A DNA stretch of 63,907 nucleotides from Lachnospiraceae bacterium (GCA_009911035.1 QXWO01000032.1:1-63907); one strand, 5' to 3'; positions 35,438 to 45,128 are shown, counted from the first letter of the stretch. The notes: a model not told the origin generated them from the letters alone. Program-made: numbers and translations.

Positions 35438-37407
35438 ACAACAGGACGGCTGGTGACAACAGAATAACAGCTCTTTATGAGCGACTCTCAAGGGACGATG
35501 ATCTTGCGGGGGACAGCAACAGCATAGTCAACCAGAAGAAAATGCTGGAAGACTACGCAAAAAATAACGGGTACACGAACACGGTGCATTTTACGGATGA
35601 CGGATTTTCCGGCGGCAGTTTTGAAAGACCGGGATGGAAGCAGATGTTAAGCCGGATTGAAAACGGCGACGTCAGCACAGTCATAGTAAAAGATATGAGC
35701 CGTGTGGGGAGGGATTACCTTCAGGTGGGATTCTACACCGAGGTATTCTTCCGGGAGAAGGGTGTCCGTTTTATTGCTGTTTCCAACGGTGTTGACAGTA
35801 CCAACAACACCAGCAGTGAATTCGCCCCTTTTTTGAATATCATGAACGAATGGTATCTTCGTGACTGCAGCAGGAAGATCACCGCAGTTTTGCGGGCAAA
35901 GGGGAAAGAGGGAAAACCGATTACGAGCAATCCGCCATATGGCTATGTAAAAAGCCCTGATGACAAAAATCTTTGGATTGTCGATGATGAAGCTGCGGAG
36001 GTTGTGCGGAAGATTTTCAGGCTGACAGTGGATGGCATGGGACCGTTCCAGATTGCCAAGCAGCTTACGGAAGAAAAGATTGAGAAACCATCATATTATC
36101 AGGCGACCAGAAACAGGGGGAATTATAAAACTATGTGTAATTTTGAAACTCCTTATAACTGGACGGGCGGATCGGTTGCACGGATACTGGAAAGACCGGA
36201 ATATATGGGAGATACCGTAAATTTCCGCAGCCACAAGGAATCCTATAAGGACAAGAAAGCAGTCAAAAACAGCAGTGACGAGATTCTTGTTTTTCAGGAT
36301 ACCCATGAACCGATTATAGACCGCAGGACTTGGTATATGGTGCAGGAATTAAGAAAAACTGTTCGAAGGTTTGATACCAGCGGGGAAGGGAGTATGCTGA
36401 CCGGAAAGCTCTATTGTGCAGACTGTGGTGGAAAAATGCACTACCGCAGGGGAACAACGAGGGCAGGCAGGGACTGGCGTGGGATTCCGAACGGGGAAGT
36501 CCAACACACATCCGCAGGCTTTAACTGTGGGACATATAACAGTGCCAGAAAGCAGAACAGAAAGGTGTGCTGTTCCCACTCCATCAAAGAGGACACGGTA
36601 AAGCAACTTATCCTTGAAACAATACAGTATGCCTTAAAAAGCGTCCGCATGGACGAGGCGGCATTTATAAAAAGTATGCGGAGCGCATCACAGGTCAGGG
36701 ACAAAGGCGAGGTAAAAAAGCTGAAATCAGACCTTGTGAAAAAAGAGAAACGCTTTGCAGACCTTGACCTGCTGATTAAAAAGGTGTATGAGGACAACGC
36801 AATGGGAAAGCTGCCGGACAGGCGATACGAAATGCTTTCTTCCGATTATGAAAAGGAACAGCAGGAGATTGAGATTTCCATGAGAGAAATTCAGGAAAAA
36901 CTCATGCAGTTTGAAGAAGATACGGACAGGACGGAAGAATTTTTGTTGCTTGTGCATAAATACACTGACATTCAGGAACTTACGCCTGCCATCGTCAATG
37001 AATTTGTGGACAAGGTTCTGGTACACAAAATAGAGAAAATGGATGGAGACCGTGTGCAGGAGATTGAGATTTTCTTAAATTATATCGGGAAGGTGGATCT
37101 TCCGGCGCAGGAACTTTCGGAGGAAGAAATTGCAGAGGAAGAAAAGAAACGGAAACGCCGCCAGTACAGCAGGGAGTACCAAAAAGCATACCGCAAGAAG
37201 CACAGACCGGAAATCCGGCAGCTGATTGAGGGTGCAAATGCCGCAGACAGGCAGAAACAGATAGAGGAAGCGAGGCAGTCAGCGGATGGACTTCTGCTTA
37301 CAGACAGCACGGAGCAGGTTGCAGCCATAACAGCCGGGGAAAATAAAGTTATCGTAGACGGCAGCCTTCCGACGAAAGAAGAAGTGAAACGCAAGTATGG
37401 CAGATAA
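35434..37407 (+). CDS. large serine recombinase of IME2 (TndX/TnpX type)
   Basis: A 657-aa recombinase: catalytic Ser19 in ALYERLSRDDD, VIVKDMSRVGRDYL, recombinase domain (WIVDDEAAEVVRKIFRL), zinc ribbon (CADCGGKMHY, later CGTY and CCSHS), coiled coil, EFVDKVLVHKIEKMDG and a basic C-terminal tail longer than in the IME1 enzyme. It is the obvious enzyme for excision of IME2 from the helicase gene through the GA core. Confidence 0.93.
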   Translation: MNNRTAGDNRITALYERLSRDDDLAGDSNSIVNQKKMLEDYAKNNGYTNTVHFTDDGFSGGSFERPGWKQMLSRIENGDVSTVIVKDMSRVGRDYLQVGFYTEVFFREKGVRFIAVSNGVDSTNNTSSEFAPFLNIMNEWYLRDCSRKITAVLRAKGKEGKPITSNPPYGYVKSPDDKNLWIVDDEAAEVVRKIFRLTVDGMGPFQIAKQLTEEKIEKPSYYQATRNRGNYKTMCNFETPYNWTGGSVARILERPEYMGDTVNFRSHKESYKDKKAVKNSSDEILVFQDTHEPIIDRRTWYMVQELRKTVRRFDTSGEGSMLTGKLYCADCGGKMHYRRGTTRAGRDWRGIPNGEVQHTSAGFNCGTYNSARKQNRKVCCSHSIKEDTVKQLILETIQYALKSVRMDEAAFIKSMRSASQVRDKGEVKKLKSDLVKKEKRFADLDLLIKKVYEDNAMGKLPDRRYEMLSSDYEKEQQEIEISMREIQEKLMQFEEDTDRTEEFLLLVHKYTDIQELTPAIVNEFVDKVLVHKIEKMDGDRVQEIEIFLNYIGKVDLPAQELSEEEIAEEEKKRKRRQYSREYQKAYRKKHRPEIRQLIEGANAADRQKQIEEARQSADGLLLTDSTEQVAAITAGENKVIVDGSLPTKEEVKRKYGR

Positions 37408-37445
37408 TTTTATTAAAAACAAACCATGAAAGAGAGGATTTTTAT

Positions 37446-38396
37446 ATGACAAAGATCAGGGATTACAACATGAACGGGACAATTATTTTAGGCGTGGATG
37501 CAGGCTATGGGAACTATAAGACGGCAAGGTGCTGTTTCCCGACTTCCGTGAGCAGGAGCGACCAGCCGCCTATTTTTACAAGGAATTATTTGGAATATGA
37601 AGGCAGCTATTACACCATAGGCGAGGGGCATAAGGATTTTGTGGCGGAAAAGAGCATGGATGACGATAATTATATCATTACCCTTGCCGCCATAGCAAAG
37701 GAACTGAACGCAAGAGGGCTGTCAACGGCAAAGATTCATCTTGCGGTGGGACTTCCGTTAAAATGGGTTCAGACACAGCGGGATTCGTTCCGGGAGTATA
37801 TGATGCAGAACCGTCATGTAGATTATAAGTATGCGGGCAGGCGTTATTTGATTGACATTGTGGACTGTACGGTCATGCCACAGTGCTATGCAGCGATAGC
37901 GGAGAGCCTGCCGGATTTTAAGGGTATGCACATGGTAGCTGATATTGGGAATGGGACGATGAACGTGATGATACTCAATAATGGCAAGGCAAGCGAAAGC
38001 AAATCGTGGACAGTGCGGCTTGGCGTGGGCGAGTGTTTTAAGGTGATCCGTGACCACATCTTAGACAGAAAAGCGGAGGAACTTCCGATGGAAATTATTG
38101 AGAATTATCTGCGCTGCGGCGATACAAAAGTGGGCGGGGAATACCAGCAGCTCATGGAGGAAGCGGCAAAATCCTATGTGGATAAGATATTTGCAGAACT
38201 GAAAGCGCATGGTTACAATCCTAATCTTATGAAACTGTATGTCATGGGCGGTGGGGCGAAGGTTGTGGAGCTTGTGGGCAGTTATGACAGCGATAATGTT
38301 ACTTTTAACCATGATATACGGGCAAACGCCAAAGGCTACGAATATTTCTGTTATATGAAACTCCGCAGGCAGAAAGCAATGGCATCAGCCGGATAA
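37446..38396 (+). CDS. parM: ParM/StbA-like plasmid segregation actin
   Basis: A 316-aa actin-fold ATPase: phosphate-1 loop IILGVDAGYGNYK (about residues 13-25), phosphate-2 VADIGNGTMNVMIL (about 163-176) and adenosine motif YVMGGGAKVVE near 260. ParM filaments segregate low-copy plasmids. In an integrative element this implies a maintained circular form. GAGAGGA precedes the start. It forms an operon with the next gene, 13 bp downstream. Confidence 0.85.
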   Translation: MTKIRDYNMNGTIILGVDAGYGNYKTARCCFPTSVSRSDQPPIFTRNYLEYEGSYYTIGEGHKDFVAEKSMDDDNYIITLAAIAKELNARGLSTAKIHLAVGLPLKWVQTQRDSFREYMMQNRHVDYKYAGRRYLIDIVDCTVMPQCYAAIAESLPDFKGMHMVADIGNGTMNVMILNNGKASESKSWTVRLGVGECFKVIRDHILDRKAEELPMEIIENYLRCGDTKVGGEYQQLMEEAAKSYVDKIFAELKAHGYNPNLMKLYVMGGGAKVVELVGSYDSDNVTFNHDIRANAKGYEYFCYMKLRRQKAMASAG

Positions 38397-38409
38397 GGGG
38401 CGCATTTGA

Positions 38410-38931
38410 ATGAAAAACAAAAACCATAATATCCGCTTTAACATGGAAAAAGGGGACGAATGCAGGGCGTGGGAGCTTCTGCACTCCCCAAAGATACGGC
38501 AGATGTTCAAGTCGCAGAATAAATTTGTGATAGAGGCGGTCAATGATTATTATAACAGGCGCATGGCGGCAGAGTATGATCCCTATCTGGAAACACGGGA
38601 GAAAGAGGATGCTTTTGCAGAGCGTATCGTGGAAGCGGTTGAAAAGAAAGTAATGTCCAATCTCCCGGCGCTTTTTGGTATGTATATGGCACAGATGCAG
38701 CTTTTTCCTTTATCCGTTCCTATGGGGGCTTATCAGGCGGCGCAGGGCGGCATGGTGTGCGGGCAGGAATCATTAAACGGCGCAGACAGTGGAAATGTGA
38801 CGGGCGGCACAGTTTCTCCCGCTGCTACGAAAGCAACGATACGGAATGCGGGGAATATGCAGGAAGAAGCTGTATCAGAGAATGCCACAGAGCCGCCGGA
38901 CAATGATTTGATTGATTTTGACGCATTTTAA
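38410..38931 (+). CDS. ParR-like adaptor of the ParM system
   Basis: A 173-aa protein with an N-terminal ribbon-helix-helix-like region (NIRFNMEKGDECRAWELL, then FVIEAVNDYYNR) followed by a variable linker and an acidic C-terminal tail (PPDNDLIDFDAF), the layout of ParR proteins that bind the centromere and the filament tip. Identification rests mainly on position after parM and this layout. A hairpin array follows. Confidence 0.6.
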   Translation: MKNKNHNIRFNMEKGDECRAWELLHSPKIRQMFKSQNKFVIEAVNDYYNRRMAAEYDPYLETREKEDAFAERIVEAVEKKVMSNLPALFGMYMAQMQLFPLSVPMGAYQAAQGGMVCGQESLNGADSGNVTGGTVSPAATKATIRNAGNMQEEAVSENATEPPDNDLIDFDAF

Positions 38932-38947
38932 TATATTTATAGGGCAG

Positions 38948-38982
38948 GGCTACGGTAATTAGGTTTACTGTAGCCTTATTTT
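38948..38982 (+). terminator. terminator after parM-parR
   Basis: GGCTAC (38948-38953) pairs with GTAGCC (38970-38975), with inner GTAA/TTAC pairing, followed by TTATTTTT. Confidence 0.6.
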
Positions 38983-39006
38983 TGCGGATTTTTTATATCA
39001 AAGTAT

Positions 39007-39176
39007 AAATGTAGCCGTATTTTGAAAAAAGACTAACAAAAGGTAGCCGAAAGGCTACAAAACAAGGACAAGGGGCAGCCATTAAAGGCTGCATAATAAA
39101 GGGCGGGCATTCAAGCCCGCAAAATAAGGGCAGAAAGCAGCCGGAAGGCTGCAAATAAGGGTGCAAATGTAGCCGT
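39007..39176. repeat. array of four hairpins bracketed by 12-bp direct repeats (parC candidate)
   Basis: AAATGTAGCCGT occurs at 39007-39018 and 39165-39176. Between them lie hairpins GTAGCC/GGCTAC (39043-39058), GCAGCC/GGCTGC (39075-39092), GCGGGC/GCCCGC (39103-39120) and GCAGCC/GGCTGC (39137-39152), with centres 33, 28 and 33 bp apart and A-rich linkers containing AATAAGGG. Directly downstream of parM-parR, this regular array is a good centromere candidate. Confidence 0.55.
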
Positions 39177-39682
39177 CTGTTTTGAGACTGGAATACCAGT
39201 TTTCAGGCAGGCGGCTTTTTTATGCCTGTAAAGAATCTGTTCCACGGACTGCTTCGGAGTGGTTCAGAGAGTGTCAGCAACTAATTTCCGGGGAGGGCGC
39301 AAGCTCTCCCCTAAGCCCTCGGCGTTTGAGAGCGAAATACACCCTACGCACAAACCTTCGGTTTATGCTCCGGGGATTTCGCCCTGCCGGGGGCAAATTC
39401 ACGCAAGTGTGAATTTATACAGTCCGAAAAAACCGGACTGTATTTATCCATGCCGCCCAGAGGACGGGCGCATAGATGGCGCTGCTGCTTACGGCTACAT
39501 TTCAGGACAGATGTGCAGCATTGCAGAGGGGACTTCACAAAACAAAGCCCCCTGCGGCTGTCAGAAAGCGACAGCCGTAGACTGCCCGGATACGGGCATC
39601 GGTTCACAGACAGCCGTCCTATAATGGCTGCTCACAAAAAATGCGGTGGCAGGTTATCCGCCAAAAGAAAGGAAAAGCGTTT
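39177..39682. other. non-coding region between hairpin array and relaxase
   Basis: Apart from the oriT candidate the region shows several GC-rich hairpins and no gene-like frame. An AAGGAAAAG ribosome-binding site for the relaxase is at about 39668-39676. Confidence 0.4.
39352..39444 (+). other. oriT: candidate oriT of IME2
   Basis: The core CGCCCTGCCGGGGGC at 39380-39394 is identical to the sequence at the IME1 oriT nick region. Inverted repeats AAACC/GGTTT (39352-39364), an AAATTCAC/GTGTGAATTT pair (about 39395-39416) and an ATACAGTCCG/CGGACTGTAT pair (about 39417-39444) surround it. It lies 240 bp upstream of the IME2 relaxase. Confidence 0.45.
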
Positions 39683-41371
39683 ATGAAAAGAAATTCATTT
39701 ATAGAAATGGCAAAGCTGCATGACTTATCAGGGCGCATCACTTATATTTCAAGCCACGCCAAGCAGGAGCATCTCTATGAAGTCTATACAACGGAGCCGG
39801 ACAGGGCATTCTGGCGGGAGCTTGCCAAATGTAATCAGGAGGAATTTGAAAAAAGCGGCACGAATGGGAAGTGCATTGAGGCAAGGGAGCTGATGATTGC
39901 ACTTCCGGAGAGTTTTATCAACTATGAGCATGACTATCTTTTGAAAAAGATGGCAGACGAATTTAAGGAAAAGTACGGCGTGGAGTGCTTTGCTGCGCTC
40001 CACCACAATAAACGTAAAACGAATCTGCATATCCATATGGTATTTGCGGAGAGAAAGCGGCTGGAACAGCCGACAGAGAAAATTGCCACTCGGAATATGT
40101 TCTACAATGAGCAGGGGCGTCATGTGAGGACAAAGAAAGAGATTCTTGACGGAGATGGGAATATCCGTCAAGGCTGTAAAATCATTAAAAAAGGTGAGGT
40201 GTATGAACGCAAAATTTTCACTGTCAAAGATGAACGCTTTAAGCAAGAATCTTTTTTAGATGGGGTAAAAGTGTTTTATACGGATTTAATCAACCAGATG
40301 GTGCTTGATGATAGGGACAGGTTAAGTATTTTTGATAAAAACGGTCCGTACCTTGCGACAAAGAAGGTTGGCAAAAATAATCCGAAAGCGGAGGAAATCA
40401 AATCGGACAATGAAATACGCATGGAGTGGAACAGAACCGTTGACCGTGCGATTGTAAGCGGCGTATCAGAAGCGGAGATTGTGGAGCTTAAAAAGACGGA
40501 GATAACGGATAAAGTAAAAGAATCCGTGGAGCAGAACGGACAAAGGCCGGAGCTGTTCGGGGAGATTGTCAGGGCAGCGATTTTGTTGTTAGAACTCCTG
40601 ATTATGAAAGCCATGCAGAAGGTGATTGATATAGTGGAGAAAGTGATCGGAAATGGTGTCAGTGCCATAAAGGAAACATCAAAAGAAACGGACAGCCGTA
40701 TCCATGCAGGAGATGATCCAGGATTTCAGCCGGAAAGAAAGGAGATACCATTTCCCATAGATCCGCATCGAAAACTCGATATGAAAAAGAATACAGAATA
40801 TTCAATGACTGCTTCCAAAGAGAAAGAAAGCATTATTAAACAGGTAAAGGCGGAGCGAAAACCTGTTCTGGTTGAAAAAGAGCAGCCAGCAGAAAGACCG
40901 CCGCAGCCAAAACCGTCCGTACTGGCAAGTAAATATCCCCGGCTGAAAGAGATTGAGGGCAGGCTGAAAGACCAGAACAAGGCAATATTCGGGCGTGAAA
41001 AACAGAGGGATATGCTGAAAAAAGAATTGTCTGAATGTACGGGCATCTTCAAAGGCGGCAGGCGCAGGGAGTTACAGCAGGAGATCGACAGCTTTGATAA
41101 TCAGATTTTCAATATGAAAAAGAGGCTTTCTTCTATTGTGAAAGAACATCATTTTGATTCTATGCAGGCATTCTATAAGGAACTTGATGTGGCAAAAAGA
41201 GAGAATCAGAATTATGAAGCAGCTTGTGCGGAGTACGAGAAAACTTATGGAGAAAAAGTGGTGGATACTAAGAGCGTCAGAGACAGGCTTAGGCAAAAAG
41301 AGAGGGCTATAAAAGAAAGAGAAGCAGGCAGGGTGCATCAGGCAAGGCAAAATGACAAAGGGGCGAGGTAG
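39683..41371 (+). CDS. MobA/MobL-family relaxase of IME2
   Basis: A 562-aa relaxase with the HUH metal site in HHNKRKTNLHIHMVFAE (about residues 108-124) and a preceding catalytic region near ARELMIALPESF. The C-terminal 200 residues are coiled-coil and basic. It should nick the IME2 oriT and allow mobilization by the ICE or another helper. Start 39683 has AAGGAAAAG upstream; the frame from 39641 is longer but without RBS. No mobC-like partner is seen nearby. Confidence 0.85.
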   Translation: MKRNSFIEMAKLHDLSGRITYISSHAKQEHLYEVYTTEPDRAFWRELAKCNQEEFEKSGTNGKCIEARELMIALPESFINYEHDYLLKKMADEFKEKYGVECFAALHHNKRKTNLHIHMVFAERKRLEQPTEKIATRNMFYNEQGRHVRTKKEILDGDGNIRQGCKIIKKGEVYERKIFTVKDERFKQESFLDGVKVFYTDLINQMVLDDRDRLSIFDKNGPYLATKKVGKNNPKAEEIKSDNEIRMEWNRTVDRAIVSGVSEAEIVELKKTEITDKVKESVEQNGQRPELFGEIVRAAILLLELLIMKAMQKVIDIVEKVIGNGVSAIKETSKETDSRIHAGDDPGFQPERKEIPFPIDPHRKLDMKKNTEYSMTASKEKESIIKQVKAERKPVLVEKEQPAERPPQPKPSVLASKYPRLKEIEGRLKDQNKAIFGREKQRDMLKKELSECTGIFKGGRRRELQQEIDSFDNQIFNMKKRLSSIVKEHHFDSMQAFYKELDVAKRENQNYEAACAEYEKTYGEKVVDTKSVRDRLRQKERAIKEREAGRVHQARQNDKGAR

Positions 41372-41438
41372 AATAGGCAGATGGTGGTCTGCTTGTGGGA
41401 GAGAGTGTGAGCAGGGACATCCAGTCTATGTTCCAGCA

Positions 41439-42150
41439 TTAGACTTCCCCATTATAACGGAAGAACATTTTCGGGGTTTTCTTTATCATTCCGATGACAT
41501 CATACCCAGTTTCCTTAACGGAATGTAGGGCGCTTGGAGAGGAAAACCAGCTGTCAAAAAGGACATATTTTGCAGGAATGGCTGCTTTTTTAGCAGATGA
41601 CAGGAGTTCCAGCATGGCATGTGTTCCTTTCTGCATAGAAAGTGCACGCCGTTTATAACCAACGGTTCTTTTTTCGACAGGCTCTGCTTGATTGATCCAG
41701 TTTTTCTTATTTTCAGGTGGAAGAAGCACACTGTTAATCGGAAGGAAAGTACTTCCGTCAGACCATCCAAGCGTGAGCATACGGAAACTAAATTTATAAG
41801 TGTGTCTGGCATGGTCATATACTTTTGCAAGAAGTTCCGTTTTTTTTGAACGGTTGCGTTCAAACATAGAATTATCGATGATCAATACGTTGGCGCGGTC
41901 TTGTGAATCCAGCGGAAGGATTGCCTCTCTGATGATTCTGCCTGCAAGAATGGTTGTAAAACGGATCCAGTTGATCTGGACCATTTTCATAAAGCGGTAT
42001 ACAGTATCCTTGGCAAAAGCCAGAGTATTTCTTCATGAAATAAGGTTCTTATATGCCTCTGTTTGAAAAAATCAAAAGAAACAGGTACTGAAAGATTTCC
42101 ACTGCAGGAGTTCCCTTCTTTTTATACGCATTAGCCGTTTTTAATACAGA
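41439..42150 (-). pseudogene. decayed IS4-family transposase
   Basis: The minus frame 41439-41990 encodes a DDE-type IS4-like transposase core (FRMLTLGWSDGSTFLPINS, KYVLFDSWFSSPSAL). Upstream, in another frame, the N-terminal part continues (KTANAYKKKGTPAVEIFQYL) after a frameshift and stops near 42,035-42,060. The 3' end is also cut after MFFRYNGE. No terminal repeats were identified, so this is a dead fragment. Confidence 0.75.
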
Positions 42151-42248
42151 TGAAACATGAAATCTAGTAAAAAATAGTAAAAAATCTTCGGATAGATTTA
42201 GAAATTTGTTTATCATTTTGGTTGTTTTGTGTTATACTTTTATTCATA

Positions 42249-42796
42249 GTGCGAGCTGAGAAATCAGCATAGCTGATTATATAGCAGGAAAATCCTGTCG
42301 GGAAAGGTTTAATCAACCGCCCGTACCAAGTCCTTGGAGTCGAAGTGGCAACATCAGATTTAAGCATAGGACAGAGGCAACAGAGCCGAAACGAAAGTGA
42401 AGTGATAGAGCTTGCAAATTAGTATGAGGTCGGAAATGGTCGATGCGTTTGCGTTCGTAGCAGACAACATCTCTGTAACCGCTATGGTGAGGGACAGGGG
42501 CATCCCCCAGTCCGAGAGCTTGGAGAGGTTGATGAGAAATATATAATACAGAACAGTTGGGGTCTTATTATCCCCCTGGCATAGGGTATGATGTACAATT
42601 AAGGGAACAAGAGAGGAAATTAAATGGATAATAGGAAGTCTGAAGTGCTCATAGTACCAAAGAAACCGTTAATAACGGTGGAGGGAAGGGGCACACCTTG
42701 CAATGAAAGAATATTGGGTTGAGTCGTATGCGTTAATAGTGCATGTACGGTTCTAATGAGGGGTATGGGGAGCAATCCCCATATCTACTTGAGGCA
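42249..42796 (+). ncRNA. group II intron RNA lacking its reverse transcriptase
   Basis: The 5' end GTGCGAG at 42249 fits the group II 5' splice consensus. Domain V is clear at 42721-42753 (GAGTCGTATGC pairing with GCATGTACGGTTC), followed by a domain VI-like hairpin TATGGGGA/TCCCCATA at about 42764-42783. Only short open frames lie in the place of the intron-encoded protein, so it is either a deletion derivative or dependent on a maturase in trans. The 3' end is approximate. Confidence 0.75.
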
Positions 42797-42956
42797 TGAG
42801 CCTGTGGTGTTTTAATTGTTTTGAACAACTCAATTATACCAAACCAGATGGTTTCATGCTATTTTAATGCCAGTAATTATTGAATGTTCAAGGTGCATAA
42901 ACACTTATTCAAGTGCGAAGTTTGAGTATAAAACAAAAATTGGGGGAGGATATGAT

Positions 42957-43673
42957 GTGTTTCATATAGGGATATGTGATGATGGAAAAGAAGTCTGTGC
43001 AGAACTGGAAGATATGATTTATAAATTGGGAAAAAAGCATGGGGTAGGGCTAGAAACAAGTGTATGGTTTTCCGGAGAAAGTCTTTGTGATTTTTTAAAA
43101 AGGGAAAATACTTTAGATATGCTGTTTTTGGACATAGACTTAATTACCACAGACGGAATTCAGGTAGGTAATTTTATACGAGAGAAAATGAAAAATTTAG
43201 AATTAATTATCATATATATTTCATCTAAAAGCAGTTATGCAATGCGGCTTTTTGAGGTGCAACCGATAGGCTTTTTAATTAAACCATTAAAGACAGAAAC
43301 TGTAGAAAATGTATTTTTAAAGAGCATTCATTTTTACGAATTGAAAAATCAAAAATTTGAGTATTATTCGAAAGGTTATTTTTACAAGATTTCTTTTCGA
43401 GAAATTATATTTTTCTATAGCCAGAATAAGAAGATTAATATTGTTACAAGAGAGGGCGAAAGACAGTTTAATGGAAAACTGAAAGAAATAGCTTCAGAAT
43501 TACCACATAATTTTATCATGATTCATCAGTCTTATATTATAAATTTAGATTATATGGTAGAGTGTTCCTATGAAGCAATCAGAATGCAGGGAGATAATTT
43601 ATTGAGTATTAGTATTCCATATCGAAAATTAGTAAGGGAACAGATTATGAAATATAAATGGGAGGAAAAATAA
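42957..43673 (+). CDS. AgrA-like LytTR response regulator
   Basis: A 238-aa regulator: receiver domain with the acidic pair CDDG (Asp8-Asp9), phosphoacceptor Asp59 in LFLDIDL and Lys109 in IKPL; then a LytTR DNA-binding domain (about 140-238; FYSQNKKINIVTREGERQF, NFIMIHQSYIINLDYM). GTG 42957 is the likely start, with GGGGGAGG 7 bp upstream; 30 codons of frame upstream look non-coding. Paired with the kinase at 43675, it should sense the AgrD-derived peptide. LytTR proteins bind paired 9-bp direct repeats, and such a pair lies ahead of agrD. Confidence 0.88.
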   Translation: MFHIGICDDGKEVCAELEDMIYKLGKKHGVGLETSVWFSGESLCDFLKRENTLDMLFLDIDLITTDGIQVGNFIREKMKNLELIIIYISSKSSYAMRLFEVQPIGFLIKPLKTETVENVFLKSIHFYELKNQKFEYYSKGYFYKISFREIIFFYSQNKKINIVTREGERQFNGKLKEIASELPHNFIMIHQSYIINLDYMVECSYEAIRMQGDNLLSISIPYRKLVREQIMKYKWEEK

Positions 43674-43674
43674 T

Positions 43675-44931
43675 GTGGCAGAAATGATTACGGTTTTAAG
43701 CACTAACTTATTTAGAACATTCATTCTCAAAAGATTCATGTCAATATTTTTTGAAATAAATATTGAAGAAAAGGGAAAGGAGAGGATATGTTATTTTGTT
43801 TTCTTTTCACTGACAGTATTAGTTCATTCGTTTTTTCACTTTCCCGTATTAAACATCATAACTAATTTATTATTGATTTATTTTATTACACGATTATATG
43901 TGGGGGTAGAGAAGAAAAAAGTATTGGTTACTCTTTTGATATATGGAATCAATATGTTTTGTGACATTATAGCAGTATATTCCTTTGGTAATTACATGGT
44001 AGGTGAAGAAGCAAATGGAATGACAGTATACATTACTACTTTTTTAATACTTATTTGTGAATTTGTTGTAGAGAGATTTTTGGTGAAGAATAAAAGTAAG
44101 GATTTTATACCATTTCACGGAAACATATTAATTGCTATCCCTGCTATTAGTATAATGATTTTACTAATATTGGTTATGAACAACCTGAATAGCAGAATGA
44201 TACTAATTTCTGTAAGTGTTGGGATTTTGCTTATTAATCTATTAATATTTTATTTATATGGTGTTTTAGTTGATGCTTATTTAAAGTTAGAGGAAAGAGC
44301 ATTATTTGAACGACAGATTGCTAGCTATGCCAATCAATTAAATATTATGACACAAACGGAAGAAAAAGTAAGAACACTAAAGCATGATATGAAGCACCAT
44401 TTAAATGAATTAATGATTTTAGCGAGGCATCAAAATGATGATAAAGTAATGGACTATATTTGTGATATGCAGGCATATCTTGAAAATCCACATGAGTATA
44501 TCAGCAGTGGAAATCAGGAAGTAGACAGTCTGATGAATTATATGCTGAACAGAGCAAAGACAGTTCTTAATCATGTTAATTACGAGATAAATATCCCAAA
44601 GGAATTGGCAATTCGTTCCTTTGATTTAAATGTCATTGTCGGGAATCTATTGGAGAATGCGATAGAGTCAGCTGAGCAGTCAAAGGAAAGATGGTTGGAA
44701 CTATTTTTAAATTATGAACGGGGTATGCTTTTTATTCGTGTCAGAAATAGTTATGATAATGCAATAAAAAGAAAAGGAGAAATTTATATTACCACAAAGA
44801 AAGAGAAGCGGATTCATGGAATCGGATTGCAAAATGTCAAGAACGTGGTTGATACTTACAAGGGGGATATGCAGATATCAGACAAAGATAATATTTTTGA
44901 TGTAAAAATTATATTATATGCTTTATTGTAG
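43675..44931 (+). CDS. AgrC-like sensor histidine kinase
   Basis: A 418-aa quorum-sensing kinase: about six membrane helices in the first 205 residues, phospho-acceptor His237 in TLKHDMKHHL, N-box NLLENAIESA (about 323) and a GHKL ATP-lid HGIGLQNVKNVV (about 382). This is the AgrC/ComD group. GTG 43675 follows GGGAGG; ATG 43684 is also possible. It begins 1 bp after the regulator gene, so the two form one operon ending at the terminator at 44,966. Confidence 0.88.
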   Translation: MAEMITVLSTNLFRTFILKRFMSIFFEINIEEKGKERICYFVFFSLTVLVHSFFHFPVLNIITNLLLIYFITRLYVGVEKKKVLVTLLIYGINMFCDIIAVYSFGNYMVGEEANGMTVYITTFLILICEFVVERFLVKNKSKDFIPFHGNILIAIPAISIMILLILVMNNLNSRMILISVSVGILLINLLIFYLYGVLVDAYLKLEERALFERQIASYANQLNIMTQTEEKVRTLKHDMKHHLNELMILARHQNDDKVMDYICDMQAYLENPHEYISSGNQEVDSLMNYMLNRAKTVLNHVNYEINIPKELAIRSFDLNVIVGNLLENAIESAEQSKERWLELFLNYERGMLFIRVRNSYDNAIKRKGEIYITTKKEKRIHGIGLQNVKNVVDTYKGDMQISDKDNIFDVKIILYALL

Positions 44932-44965
44932 AAATAGAAAATTTAACAGACACTTACATATTATT

Positions 44966-45017
44966 GCCTCACATCGTTTAGGTTTACCAGACCTATTTCA
45001 ATGGAGAGGCTTTTTTT
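44966..45017 (+). terminator. terminator after the regulator-kinase operon
   Basis: GCCTC (44966-44970) pairs with GAGGC (45006-45010), with an inner TAGGT/ACCTA stem (44979-44983 and 44991-44995), followed by seven T. It separates the two-component genes from agrDB. Confidence 0.6.
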
Positions 45018-45022
45018 GTACA

Positions 45023-45087
45023 AATTTCGCCCTAATATATATGAATTTCGCCATTTGGAAAATTAAGATATGAAAATATGATATTAT
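45023..45087 (+). promoter_or_regulatory. LytTR operator (paired direct repeats) and promoter of agrDB
   Basis: AATTTCGCC occurs at 45023-45031 and 45044-45052, start-to-start spacing 21 bp, the classical two-turn spacing of AgrA/LytTR sites. The second repeat abuts a -35-like TTGGAA (45055-45060), followed after 16 bp by TATGAT (45077-45082). This suits activation of agrD-agrB by the response regulator, closing a positive feedback loop. Confidence 0.65.
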
Positions 45088-45128
45088 CAAAAAAACAAAT
45101 GAATCATTATACAAGTGAGGGATACAAA

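Noticed and set aside
39007-39176. CRISPR array
   Set aside because: Hairpins differ in sequence, and spacing units are too short and A-rich; no identical repeats with unique spacers and no cas genes nearby.
41439-42150. Functional IS4 transposon
   Set aside because: The transposase is frameshifted, truncated at the 3' end and without recognisable terminal repeats.
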